Assembly: GCA_947561715.1 (NCBI GenBank)
Contig: OX387202.1
Span: 11,359,001-11,423,000, forward strand
Source of the DNA: Ascidia mentula
Lineage: Eukaryota; Chordata; Ascidiacea; Phlebobranchia; Ascidiidae
Reading direction: 5' to 3'
DNA: 64,000 nt
In this document: piece by piece, positions 49,167 through 61,900 of the stretch
Layout of the letters: each line of letters starts with the position of its first letter
Position numbering within the stretch: the stretch's first letter is position 1
Notes under the pieces: generated by a model
What the model was told of the DNA's origin: nothing
The model's database searches: none
Seen by the model: only the letters and a program-made list of their open reading frames with translations
Position numbers and translations under genes: made by a program

Positions 49167-52100
49167 ATGAAGACGCACTTAGAAGGATACGTCGGAATCG
49201 ACACTTTAACGGAACAAATAAGGAAAAAGGCCCTGAGGCAGGGATTCGAATTCAACGTAATGGTAGTAGGTAAGTAGTCTGTAAGTGTTTGAAACAATCA
49301 GTCGGTTTGTCCAGAAATGTTTACAAAACGTGAGCTTCAAACACTTGTAGGGCTTCACGTTGCCTCTAGAATAGCGAAGTAAACATGTTCGTGTAAAAAG
49401 GGACTGACGCGGATGCTGAACAACATGGGTTGCCGGAGTGGTTGGTTTTGGCAAACAAACCCTATTTGTTTTGCGTTTAGTCTAACTGCAGTGTCCACTT
49501 ACACCGAAAAGTTGGGAGTGCTTCGCTTTGGTTGCTCATAAATTCTTAGGCGTAGGTTTTTGTAATTAAGACCTGAATTCAAAACTTTTGTTAAATCGAG
49601 TGGGTTTTGTTGTAACTTCTTGTCCTTAAACACATGTTTTCAATACCATATTCTTAAAATCTAAATACTAATTCACGTTGAAACCTCAAAAAATTAAGAC
49701 GGGTGCCCCATAAACTTCTCACTTAAAAGTTCAACAAAAAGGCGAATGTGAACAGCCGCTGGCATTTCAACCCATCGACCTTTCCGCGGTTTTGTATGAG
49801 TGCTTACGTCACATTTTCAGTTTTATTTGTTCCCACGGGGCAATGACTATAACGCTCAAACAAGCGTTTCCAATGTCAAAATCAACTTGTCCACCCAGTT
49901 TTTTTCTCCCTCGTCTGGTAGCGATAGGGCCCAATTTCGCACGTCTAAGGCCTTCTAATACGGTCCATCGCCTATGTGTCAACAAACTTGACAGCGATGG
50001 CTGACGAGAATTGTTCAAAGCCTGTTCGGTTTTTCGTGTGGCCTCCACGTTTGACGGAGTACGTACGCAGTGTTGGTTATTTCATCCAGAGTTAAAACGG
50101 TTCATTGTGGTTTTGGGACCTTAGAAACAGTCTTGTGTTCTTATTCAATGTGTTTGGGTACCATGTTAGGTGGGACGTGACAAAAAAAGTATTGCTTGAG
50201 ATTATAGCGTGCTATTCAATACCCTCTATTGTCAGCTTCAACACTTATCTGGATATTTATTGCCCGCTACCACTAAAATTAGTTTCTCATAATAAAAATA
50301 TGTCATTTTAATGTCGGCATCGTTCCTGTTTTTCAACAGTAATGTTTGTATTAACGTCAAAGGAAACACGTTGTCAGATGAATTTCCGACCCTTGAGCCG
50401 CTGAAGTCTCTGTTTGCGTTTGTGTTTAACCTTTGAACGCCCTCCATAATCCGGTTCAGTGGTTTTTGACCGAACTGTTTACATATTCGGAGGCACAACG
50501 ACCTATATTACCACGTATCGGCTGCAAATGACTAAAAAACTTTTGAACCAAACAATATTAACCTTTATCGCATACAGTACAGCTTTACCACGAGCTCACG
50601 CTAACAACACATTAGGTACAGAATATCTAAACGCCTGAGCGTGACTATAAACTCTTGTGTATAAATATGTTAAAGTAGTGATAAGATACATGACATAAAT
50701 AAATTGCATTAACAAAAAAATGTTAGCGAAAGCTATCTTCCCCAATGAAAAAAAGTCGTATTCTCCAAATGAAGTACAGTAGTTGCACAACTTGTGCGTG
50801 ATGTGTCCAAAACACTACGAGCTGCTCATGTAATCCTCTGCAAATATTTTACACGATTTGCCACACACGAGCATGAGCTGCTTGATTGGCGGCTTCAGAC
50901 ATGTTTGCAATGGTCTGAAGTAAGTCTGACTTCAGCCGACATTTGAGAAAAACTGGAATACGTGTTTTCGTCATATATCTGTCAAAAAAGTTAAATTTCT
51001 TAATATTTTTTCGACTAATTGACTTCAGGGCATAAATCGGCATAAACAAGCGTTCAAGAAAGACAGTGCCGAGTTTTTAAATACAATTTTTTATTTCTTG
51101 CGTAGGTGGAGCTGGTCTCGGAAAGTCGACATTGGTAAACACTCTTTTCAAAGCTAAAGTTAGCAGACGCACTTGCCAACCGGAAGAAGAATACAAAACG
51201 CCCAAAACCATTGAAATCAAATCAATCAGCCACGGTGGGTGGTTTTGTAACGCAGTCACGTGACTCCTAATGCGGATGTGCGTGATCGTTAATGCGTAAC
51301 GCCTCAGTCTTTCATCTGTAGATGAAACTTTATGAGTAATCACCATAAAAATGTGTGGATAAAATAGTTCCACTTTTTCCATGTGGCTTGACTAAAGTGT
51401 TCCGGCCTTTGTACTTACATCCAGTGTTTCAAAGAGTTAAACAGCGTGGTTTTCGCGTTTGTAATGCTTGACTTTTTGCCCCCAAAATCTTGCATCAAGA
51501 AAAATGTTGCTTTTTTAACGCAGTTATTGAAGAAAAAGGTATTCGACTGCAGTTAACCATCACTGACACTCCTGGATTCGGTGATCACGTTGACAACTCT
51601 AAATGGTAAAGTTTTTGAAGTAATAAAGTGGTACGATCTTGCGGTAAACAACTTTTAGTAATTGCAATACATTGGAACAAAACGTACGTTTTTCTTAGCC
51701 GTAAGCAAGCTCTACTGTATGTAACAAAAACATGTATTTTTGCAATTTTCTTTACCACTGGCGTATGGCAGTGATGAAAAGCGTTTTACTGGACACCCAG
51801 ACGCCGAGATTTGGCAATGTTGCCTGATTTAGTACACTCAAGTCCTTGATGCATGTTCGTGTTATTTTTCAGCTGGCAACCTATCATGCGCCACATCAAC
51901 GACCAATACGAAAAATATCTGAACGAAGAAATCTCAATCAAAAGAAGAAAACGTATCCCCGACACCAGAGTGCACTGTTGCATATACTTCATTCCACCAT
52001 CTGGACATTCGTAAGTAGTCCATTTCAACGCAATTTTTTATAGCGCTTAAAATCCCACGCCTTTGGTTCTTGTGCAAAAGCTAATATACAATCAGTGTCA

Positions 52101-55100
52101 TTTGTCTTTAAGTACATATTAAGACTAGTTAATTATAGAAAGGATTCGAATAATACCTAAACCTGTAGCGTAATGCTTCACTGGCTGTAACGCCCCAGTA
52201 ATCGTGACGTCACATGTAGGCTACTATATAAGGGCGACCATGGCTAATGCGAGCCCTGACCGCTTGTACCAATTACGGCAATACAGTACCCCAATACCCT
52301 TTGCTGCAATATGACGCTTTAACGGCCCAACAACTAGAAGACCCGGCGTTTTGCATGTATGTGTTAAGTATAGCGGAGGTCTGTCTTCCTCGGTACATCA
52401 CATCTCACATTGAAAGCTATTTTCATTCCTTTCAACATATATAAATATAAACCACCTTAATTTAGATTTTCATTGGCGTGATTTCCTGTATTTCAAGCCA
52501 ACAAATGCGTTCCGCATTTAAAATGTTTGCAGTGGTAGCTGTTTTCGCTACAGTATAGTCTACTTCCATTTGGCAATGCAAGGATTTCTTTGCACATTAA
52601 ACGCAACTTGTTGTTATTTTCGTCACTAGGTTACGTCCAGTTGACATCGAAGTGATGAAACGTCTCGTTCAAGTTGTCAACGTCATTCCTGTCATAGCAA
52701 AGGCTGACTCACTCACCATTGAAGAGAGAGAGGCGTTCAAACAGAGGGTACGCTTAGGTTAAGCACTCAATTGGTGTTTCCGATGCACCATATAGCTTTA
52801 CTGGCTTTTGAATCGGACTTGAAGGTCTTGGTGTGTCGTATTTTACTTTATTTTATTTTATATTGAAGCTTTTAAATTTCATGTCTATTAGTATACATTG
52901 TGCAATGCGTTGCACTATAGAGAACGCACACTGATTTGCTCTATAAAGTGCAATTGTTGAAGATATTTAATTTTCATGGGTTAATGTACTAACGAATCAA
53001 TTGCAAAGCAAAAATACCAAACTAGACATGTGCATAAATAAACACAAGCATCTATGCAATCCAAATCAATGTTTTCTGTAGTTTGTGACTTTGGGGGACT
53101 TATTTGCAAAAAAACTAAAGCTATTGCTGTAGTACCATGGGTATCCCGGAAGTCCGCAACACGCGTTTCGTTCGCATAAGCTTGAATACACCACTAGCAA
53201 ACAAAACGCCCATCCCCGTATACAGGAAATCACGGCACCGCACCTTATGCAAGATTGTTGCCCAGCTAGGTTCGACCGCTGCCATCATAGCACGACTTTA
53301 CGCAACTTCCTCATCACAAGACTTGGCACACATGTCGGTTCAACTTAAAGAACACGTGATTGATGTTTTTGGCGTGTTGATTCAAGATTGTGGGTAAACA
53401 GTGTGATGCCTGGTTTGGTTGCCAATTTGTTGTGGTTTATGATAAAGAATATACTTTTAAAATAATGTGGTAATCTTAAACTGCCTTGGGAACGTAATTC
53501 CGCCTAGCTCCCATGTAGTGTTGTAAATTACTTGCAAATTTCAAGTGGAAGGCTGCATACACAACACAGCATTGGTCTTATGTAGTATGTGGCTAATATG
53601 AATTACTCCAAAACACTTCAATGTGTATGTTATTGATAACATTTAGTAATATCAGAATACTGTGTCTTCAATTATTGTTCCGATATCATTTCTGCACCGA
53701 AATGGCGTAGAAACGGTGCAACATTACTATCAAAGGCAATGCACGCGTCAAATTGCGTGTTCTTTCTTCTTGGTCTTATACATGTCGTATCTTTACCCAA
53801 AGGTAACGCCAGACCAACTGGACGTTACCGGCTTACGAGGGATAAATGAAAACCCCTTAAAGCCGTGGCGTGAGCCGGCAAGATTTACTTGAAAGATTTC
53901 TGGATCGAACTACCGACAGTAACACGAAACCTGGTTTTACAGAGTGAATGAAATTGGGTGTTATCCCTCTTATGAGTGCATAGTATTGTATTTTGCCGGA
54001 CAACAATATACGTTTATGTGAGTTCCATGGTAAAGGTGAGATTGCAGTCTTAACTGGAAACCACCGACAAATCAGATGAAGGTATAAAAATTTTGCCTCT
54101 CGCAGCGACGTTTTACCACTGCTGGGTTGACATAAATTCTGCTTAGTTCCAGTGGTTTATAAGTTTCTTTGGAAACGGCTGCAATTTTCACGCAAATGCC
54201 AAAAACACAAATTCGCATGTATTGTAGACTTCATACATTCGTTTAATTGGACACAGGGGGCCTACGCAAAATAATACAGCTTCCTTTCAATGGAAAGCTT
54301 CGCAGATAACCGACTGTTTAGCTGGAAGCGCAATGAATCAGTTTCCTGGTCGTGTTGTTAAGAGTATGTGCTCATGTGGAATTGACAAAGCTTTAATAAT
54401 GTTGCACATAGTTTCCATACTTCCTTTAGGCACTTTGGTTGGTAAACATACACAATGTTGGAAAAGCGGTTTAAGCCTGAAGACTTATATGGGAGCATTG
54501 TCTTTGCAGCGCGGCAAATACATAATATTGTTTGATGTCAAATATATTTCAAACATACATATTTTCCTCATAAAGTGTTTGCCGTTTTGTTTGTCTTTGA
54601 TCACTTGCCATTATTTTGGTTGTCACTTTTTTGACGCACTGGGATTCGAATCCCGAGGAGGTTTCTGTCTGATGAATGGTTCGAGCGCTTTGACGTACGT
54701 TGCAAGGTTTTTTTGACCTCACCGGGATTCGAATTCAGGATATCCTGGCCAGCAATCCTGATCAGGTTTTCTTCTGAGAATGCTGTGGGTGGGGCGCTTG
54801 ACCGACGTGACCGCAGTTTGGGTCAGAGGTCAAAAACTGATTACGGGCTCCACCTACTGGTGGGCTATGTAACGTTATTTTACGTTACATGTCAACGTTC
54901 CATTAATGGACTTAGGTTGCATGGCCAGTTTGTCATTGCTCGGAATCACTTTCCATTGGTTTAAGGGTAAAGGCATTTTTAGGTCGTCTTGTCAAGTGTG
55001 TTTCATTTCAAAGTGTAGCGATAGCAGCTGTTGTGCATTCACGTGATTTGTGTCTTTTGTGTGATAAGGTTTACCAGCTGTTTTACTAAATCTGTTGTTA

Positions 55101-56483
55101 TTTCAGATTCAAAAGGATTTGGAAGAAAATAATATTCGAGTTTATCCGGACGTCGAGAACGCCGACAACGACGAGGAAGAAGTTGAAAATAATCATAAAA
55201 TCAAGGTGAGCGAATATTGCGTATCATGTGAGAACAGTATTATATCATAACTGATGAAGCTGTTTAGCGAAACATGTTTTTCTAAAAATAAAATTGCGTT
55301 TTGACACGAGGTTTTGTTATACTGTAATTTTTAAATGTGAAATGTTCCACCTGCGTCACGCACAACAAGTGGCGTTGGAATAAGGGTCGATTTCGGGAAG
55401 AAAATATGAAATGTTGATAGCTCCAGAATATTTCTTACAAACTAACTCACAAGAGTTTTGTATGTTACTGTTGTGTATAACGTCATTGAATAATGTAAGC
55501 AACTTGTACTAAACCTTCACTCACGTTCTATTTCCAGCAACGAATCCCGTTTGCTGTTGTTGGATCCACAGACGTTCACCAAGTGGGTGGAAAAAATGCA
55601 CTCGGTCGCAAAACGCGATGGGGAATCGTGGAGGTGGAAAATGAGGCTCACTGCGAATTCAACCACCTCAGGAACATGATTATAAGGTAAGCAGGAAACC
55701 GAGGGTCAAGGGTTCGAACCCACCCCAAGTGCACAAGTCTTTGGTATGAAAGTTTTTGGAATTGCAACCAACGGCAGCAGTTTGATTGTTATGTTCGATT
55801 TTTGTGTTGCGATAAAAACATAAAATCAAAATTCCGTTACAGGTACGAAAAAAAACTATAGGTGTATGTTTTTATGAAAACATTTTAGACAAAATACGTT
55901 ATTCCCAGTAATGGAAAATTGACAAAATGTTGTTCCAATACAAAGGCTAAGCGCAATCTTTCCTCAATTCTATTGTTGCCTCCTGTTTTCGATATTTATA
56001 TCTAATCATGTGCGTCCTTTTGTCTACTTGTGACGTAGAACACAGTCAATGTGGCAAATGTAAAGAAAGTATAGCGATTAGTTTAACCAATTTCAAACGT
56101 TCTAATTTTTCAGTTTAAAGTATAATTCTGCTTACTTTAACCTTCCGTGTTACTTTTCACTCAAAACCATGCATGTCTACAGGACCCACCTTCAAGACCT
56201 TAAAGAAGTCACTGCGCAAGTTCACTATGAGCTCTACCGCCACAAGCGGCTGGAAACCCTCAAGAAGTTGCCACTTGATTCTGTTGGTTCTGCCCCGCCT
56301 TCACCCAATGACGCCATTGTCAAGACGCCGAATAACACTAACAAGCACGTTTCCAACAACGGTTCCACGGAACACAAGGCCGCGACACCAAACAAGCCGT
56401 CCCCAAAGACGAAGGTGACGTCAAACGACTCCAATCACGTGACCAAGGAGATTCAACCCGCCCTTTCTGAGAGCCAGATTTGA
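49167..56483 (+). CDS. SEPT9: Septin of the SEPT3/9/12 group
   Basis: GTP-binding filament protein of the cell cortex and cytokinesis machinery. Coding exons: 49167-49269, 51106-51234, 51524-51605, 51873-52010, 52630-52747, 55107-55205, 55538-55686, 56183-56483 (TGA); phases agree, giving 372 residues. Motifs: G1 P-loop GGAGLGKS (about 35-42), G3 DTPGFGD (about 92), G4 AKAD (about 174-177), and the septin-unique element [19 protein letters not shown], followed by [10 protein letters not shown]. The C-terminus (about 65 residues) is Pro/Asn/Ser/Lys-rich with no coiled coil, as in group-1A septins. Start: an in-frame TGA lies just upstream of the ATG at 49167 and the acceptor at 49164 falls between, so this ATG is the likely start unless an upstream coding exon exists. 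The symbol is by closest similarity; SEPT3 and SEPT12 are alternatives. Confidence 0.92.
52186..52472 (+). mobile_element. Possible solo LTR with CRE and TATA box in septin intron 4
   Basis: It begins TGTAACGCCCC, a start common among Ty3/gypsy LTRs, and could end in CA at 52472 with imperfect 5-bp flanks (CTGGC, TTGGC). Inside, TGACGTCA (52205-52212) lies 12 bases before TATATAA (52225-52231), a compact promoter arrangement. A 65-codon frame at 52247-52444 runs downstream of the TATA box but matches nothing I know. No internal retroelement genes are present. Confidence 0.4.
53137..53397 (+). CDS. Unassigned 86-residue ORF in septin intron 5
   Basis: The ATG has a strong context (ACCATGG), and the frame encodes a basic N-terminal half ([22 protein letters not shown]) and a helical-looking second half, ending TAA. 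It lies on the same strand as the septin, in a stretch less AT-rich than its surroundings. I recognise no domain. It may be a fragment of a mobile element, a small gene or chance. Confidence 0.25.
   Translation: MGIPEVRNTRFVRISLNTPLANKTPIPVYRKSRHRTLCKIVAQLGSTAAIIARLYATSSSQDLAHMSVQLKEHVIDVFGVLIQDCG
54627..54840 (-). repeat. Head-to-tail pair of tRNA-derived SINE copies in septin intron 5
   Basis: On the minus strand two related copies abut: about 54840-54714 and about 54713-54627. Each ends with a B-box-like GATTCGAATCCC or AATTCGAATCCC, then a short GTGAGGTCAAAAAAA-type tail. The first also carries the A-box-side block GTCGGTCAAGCGCC and AAAACCTGATC, as in the copy at 1266-1378. The second copy is internally shortened. 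The shared tail shows an amplified family rather than dead tRNA genes. Confidence 0.55.
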
Positions 56484-56662
56484 GAGCAGAACATCAGGTC
56501 GATTTTGCGAACTTCATGAACCGAATTATTACGAGTTCAACGGCGACGCATACACGCTTATGACGTCATCCGACCCCTTTTTGTGGCGGTCGGGTTTCTG
56601 TTTAACGTGGTTTTCAGTAGCGATCGATACAAATTCGAGCTGTTACGACGATTGACACTGGC

Positions 56663-56695
56663 AATAAACCTGCTGTCCCAAACGTTTCCAATAAA
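56663..56695 (+). promoter_or_regulatory. Poly(A) signals of the septin gene
   Basis: AATAAA occurs at 56663-56668 and 56690-56695, about 180-210 bases after the septin stop codon. Confidence 0.6.
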
Positions 56696-56699
56696 TTGA

Positions 56700-58975
56700 A
56701 TAATGTTTTCTTTCCTTGAGACATTGTCACTCTTCGCGTGGCCTTAAAAAGTGTTTCCATGTTTCCCGTTGAAAATTTTACCAGAACTTCGTCTTTCATT
56801 ACTCATTCCAGTTGTACTCGAAATATTCAAAGTAATAGAGCGCAATATCATCTCTACAATGTATCTTGTGTAAAACGCCTTTATTACCTTTTCGTCTGGT
56901 TTATATTGTTTTGTTTTTATTGCAATTCGCCTGAAAACGAATGAACAAATTGTGCACTACCGCAAATTGTAATTAAATTTGTTTTAAATATCCGCCATAA
57001 GACTTGATCTTTATCCGAATATTAAAACGTGTACAGCTACGATTCACCGAGAATACCACAACCACTTTTGACACGCCTGGTGATATACGATTTTTGTGGC
57101 ATTAGAAGACGCGTAATTTAACAAATGCATCATTCTATCATACCTGCATGTGGACATGTTATAGCACTAACACCTAAAAAGCATTTGTAGCGATGTGTGG
57201 CCATTTTTCCAAAGTGTTTGCCGGCCCTCAATTCCTCACAAATTTTAAATATACATAATCTGTTTTAAATGCACACGGGACATCAAAGCCAAACTTCCTA
57301 CCTGCAAACTTATCAGCATCATAACACAGAAAGTATTCCTCAAAAAACTAGCCCTGTCATTGGCTTTTGTGTTATTGTTTATTTTTGCAACGTAATCAAG
57401 ATATATGGGCGTTCCTATAACATAGCCCCCTTGTTTTTCGTGCTACAATGCAGTCGCGTCATGCATCTCTTCATTTCTGTTTAAAACAAATTAAATTACT
57501 CGAACGCAAAGTCTACCCGTGTGAGTACACGTTAGATTTTTTCGTCAGGTTCGTGACAAGCGGTGTTCTATACTGTCGTTATCAACAAGCAGCGCAGTTA
57601 CTCAAGCAAGTTCATTATATTAGTGCAAGCAGTTTTGCTGTAGTGACATCCAAAATCTGCATTACAAACATTTATATTAAGGAAAAGAATGCCACAGGTC
57701 TCTGTGACTCCACAAGAAATGGAGATATCATGAGAGAGATCATGAAACTTCTCGTAAACGGTGCTTATCTACGTATTGATAACAACTCGGGTGAGTTAAA
57801 TAGTATTGCACTCATGCTTAAAAGTGATGACGAAAAAATTGTTACATCAGGATCTAAAGCAGTGTTTCTTAACCTTTTTTGGATCACGAACCCCTAAAAC
57901 ATTCTTTGAAAAGCCATGGACCCCTTTGCAAGAAACACATCGCAAATGTCGAAAAATTAAAATTCGTGGACAGTGAAACCTTATGGACAGAGGAAAATAC
58001 GCGGATTTTCGGAATAATTGTATTTCGTTTCATGGACCCCTTAATGCATCTTCTCGGACCCCTTGGGGGTTCATGGACCCCAGGTTAAGAACCCCTGATC
58101 TAAAGGAAGGCTTTGTGTGCGACGTGTTATGAGAAAGATACGCTGGTACAAGCTGAGCGGAGGTTTTCATAAAAAGTACCATACCGAAGAGGTTATCACC
58201 GTCAAAAAATTCGTATCTGGGCAGCATGTATTTGTATATATAGCAACATTATCCGTTTGTACCGGCGTCGATTGGATTTCAAAATAAATGTAATATAAAC
58301 TACCTGCATTATAACGTATTTTATACATAGCCTCTAATCCAATTCTATATAATCCATTGTTTCTCAAATCCTCTACCTACGTCGGGGAAATGGTAAGAGC
58401 GTTTGTAGTACAAAATTAAAGTTAAAGTTTGTCGCTCTGATTTGATGAAACTCGGGTTGCAAACCGTAATTCTCTTTTATCACCTTTTCGAGAAAAACTG
58501 TTGTTCATTGAGGCGTGAAATCTTTTTTCTTTTCTCTCGTTTGATCCTCCTGCACAATAGGACATCTTGAAACAGCCGGAAGAACGTCATGAAAAAGAAA
58601 AAGAAAGGAAGCAAGTGGAAACAGGGAACGTGCACGAAACTGAAAGTCGATGAGGTGCGAAACGTTTTTTGTTGTCAAAGCGTATTTTGGCAATTGCATT
58701 GTGAGTCAACTGAGCAGAGCATTTCATACTTTTGCCATGCTAACCACCATTTTTTCTCGTCTTGCTTGCATAAGAACTTTATAAACTTGCTACCAGACAC
58801 GTTGTAGTTCATTTAAGAGGTAGCAGTGGTTTGAAGAAGGACTGATTAAAATGTAGTTTGGACTTGTGCTTATTCAAACATATCTGATAAATGATTGGAT
58901 GCCAGTCTCTTAGTTAAAAATTTTTTTTAGTTTTATTTTAGTTGTTTAATAGGTTTAGTAATAACATCGGACAGA
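56700..58975. other. Intergenic region between the septin and SCPEP1 genes
   Basis: It holds one well-defined MITE (57860-58097) and an open frame at 57448-57897 whose last dozen codons run into that MITE. The frame has no recognisable domain, so I do not call it a gene. The SCPEP1 promoter should lie near 58900; no clear TATA box is visible. Confidence 0.5.
57860..58097. mobile_element. hAT-like MITE with perfect 8-bp target duplication
   Basis: The left end CAGTGTTTCTTAACC and right end GGTTAAGAACCCCTG are inverted repeats of the CAGNGNTTCTTAACC type common in hAT elements. The 238-bp element is flanked by the exact 8-base duplication ATCTAAAG at 57852-57859 and 58098-58105. Subterminal GGACCCC/ATGGACCCC blocks repeat inside. 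It has no coding capacity, and the clean duplication suggests a fairly recent insertion. Confidence 0.9.
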
Positions 58976-61900
58976 ATGAAAATAGTTATTTTGTTGGTTG
59001 CCATCATTGGTGAGTTCTTTTTTAAGAGAAAAAATGCATTATGGAAAAAATTGTAAGTTTATTTTTTGCAGGCATTTGGGTTGCCAATAAATAGTTCACT
59101 GGCTAAATTGTGTGAAGCATGAAAGTAAATATGTTCATATTGTGTATGCTTCATTTTTAGGTTTCTGCCATGGAGGTCCACTTAACATGAACCAACGCAG
59201 CCTGGATTCAGTGAAGAGCGATTGGGGGTACGTAACTGTTCGCCAAGATGCCCACATGTTCTGGTGGCTGTTCTTCCAGGATCCAACCTACCAACCAACT
59301 TTTCTCGCTCCCCTTGACCCAATTCCAGTAATTATCTGGCTTCAGGTAATGCATAGTAAAAACACATTAAGGTTATTCAAGATGAAACATTTCTGTTTGT
59401 AACTTTAAACTCCCATCCCATGTGAAAAAATATGTTTGTTTTCAAAAAAGCTTTTGAAGTGTGCAAGTAATTGTTTTGGTTAATGTAATACCAGGTTAAA
59501 AAAATAGTATTACACATGCGCCTTGTGTGTTATAATGTATTGATCATAAGTCAGTTAAGAAGATTGTTGTGTCACAGAAAAGGAATAATTGTTCTTCCCT
59601 AAAACTACAAACAAATTCTAAGATACCAATCACAATCTAATGCGTTTTTATGGCATAAAAGGGTGGACCAGGAGCATCTGGAACTGGTTACGGCAACTTT
59701 GAGGAGCTTGGACCACTTGATTTGAACCTTAATCGACGCGAAACTTCTTGGACTGGTCTTGGTCATGTTTTGTTCATTGACAATCCTGTCGGCAGTGGCT
59801 ACAGGTATGTGTTGGTTAAAGATTCTAGAATTAAGTTTTATGGGTTGTATAAAATTTGTGATAATTTTTTTTTAAATGTAACATGACAATTACTATTTCT
59901 TAAAAAATGGAAAATTTTTGCTGATGTTTGTTGCAGTTATGTGACCAATTCGAATGCCTACACAACAAACATTGATGAAATAGCTGCAGACATGGTTGCC
60001 TTGTTGAAAGGATTTTATGGAAAACACCCTGAATTGACAGTAAGTTACCTTTGATCATTTTTTAAGTAACTCACAGGCAATTTACTTGGCTGAGAATTGT
60101 AAACTTGTGATCAGCTATAATGGTTTGGAACTTTTTTCTTTGCAGACAAATCCTCTTTACATCATGTGCGAATCCTACGGCGGAAAAATGGCTGCAGCAA
60201 GTGCTTTGGCAATTAGCCAGGTTAATATTTTTCAGAAGTTTTAATTACTATTTCCAAAATCCCTTTGTTTTCTGTTCCTACATTTAAAGATGAAGCACTT
60301 ATAATCTTTAATCTTTTAAATATACCTGAATCAACATGCCATAAAATATATAAACAGAAATAAAATCAGTTAAGTAACACACTGGCGAACTCTTCTTTTC
60401 AACCTAAAAAAACTTTTTTCAAGGAAATTGAAGCTGGAACAATGGATGTGAACTTGCAGGGAGTTGGACTTGGTGACGCTTGGATTGCACCAATGGACTC
60501 AGTTAACACCTGGGGGCAATACCTTTACCAGACTGTAAGTGAACTATATTGTAAATATATCTGTAAACACATGTTTCACAAAGTAAATTTTATCAGTGTC
60601 TAGTGAGGTTTTTATAACAGGATGTATGCCACCATTGTGGTCCATTGTTCCTTGCGTCTGCGTCAGTGCTCGATTGTTTTGCAGCCATGGTGCACTTTGA
60701 ACCTCCTCAGATGATTTCGGTTAATTAACCACTCACAATAAACTTATAAATTGATAAGAAGCTATTTAACCCAGTGAAAAATAAATACTCCAGTTGCATT
60801 GGCTTATCAGTGGGCATACATAAGGCCAGTTTACGGCTTTCTAAATGTTTGCAGCCCTGAAACACTGGCTCAAAGTCTGCAATTTTCAAGTGGATTTCTG
60901 GTAATGTTTCTGATTGCATCAGTGTGTGCGTGCATAGGCGTGATTGATTAAACCAACACAACCTTAAAAGTGCAAAGCACACAATTTTGTTGTGGTTGTT
61001 ATGATTTTCACTTTTTTAGAACCATGACATGGTGCATTCTGAAGGACACTGTGCCAAGTCAGCTCCCATTAAAAATTGCTTTAGTGGCAAAGTGCATTTT
61101 GTGTTTTACCCAGCATCCAGCCATTGATGGTTAAGGGTTTATGCTCAGTGCTAGCTACATGGGAATGTACCTTAAATGTATGTATTTGTCCCAATGCAAA
61201 TTTTAAATTCCTTTTAGGGTTTGTTGGATGATGCAGGTCTTGCAGCCGTCGACCAAGCAGCAGCAGCGACACAAAATGCCGTCAACAACGGTGATTGGGT
61301 TCGAGCCACCAATTTGTGGAGTCTTACTGAAGTTGTGGTAAGTGGAAAAAATGGGTGGTTTTAATGACCAAACCACTGGTTGTCAGTGGAGTTTGGTGCA
61401 AAATCCTATTCAAATCATATCTTGTGTCAACATATTGTCTTGTTTTTAGATCATTAATCACTCGGACAATGTTGACTTCTACAACATTTTGTTCCCACAT
61501 CATGCAACAACATCTTTATTGAGCAGGAACATTTCGCAATATGTTTCGGAGGAACTGAGTATGCTACATTAAGCGTCAATCAGCAAATCTTTTTCTTAGT
61601 CTCTGTGTTAAAATGATTAAATTCCTATTCACCTAAGCAATCTTTACATTGAAAAAGGCAGTGTCTGCAGAATTTTCAAATGTTTAGCTTGCCTTTTTTG
61701 TTTAATTTCTCCTCAACTGTTTTGTAAATCTCTATGTAACTTTAGGAGAGGGATTCAAGCTCAACGTGAACAATTATCAAGCGGACCCACTCGATTTATT
61801 GATGAATGGTGAAGTCAAAACTTACCTTGGAATCCCAGAATCTGTAACATGGGGAGGTCAATCCAATGATGTGTTCAACTTCCAAGCAGGGGACTTTATG

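Noticed and set aside
55700-55745. GGGTTCGAACCC in a septin intron as another SINE copy
   Set aside because: Only the B-box-like core is present; no A box or tail could be found.
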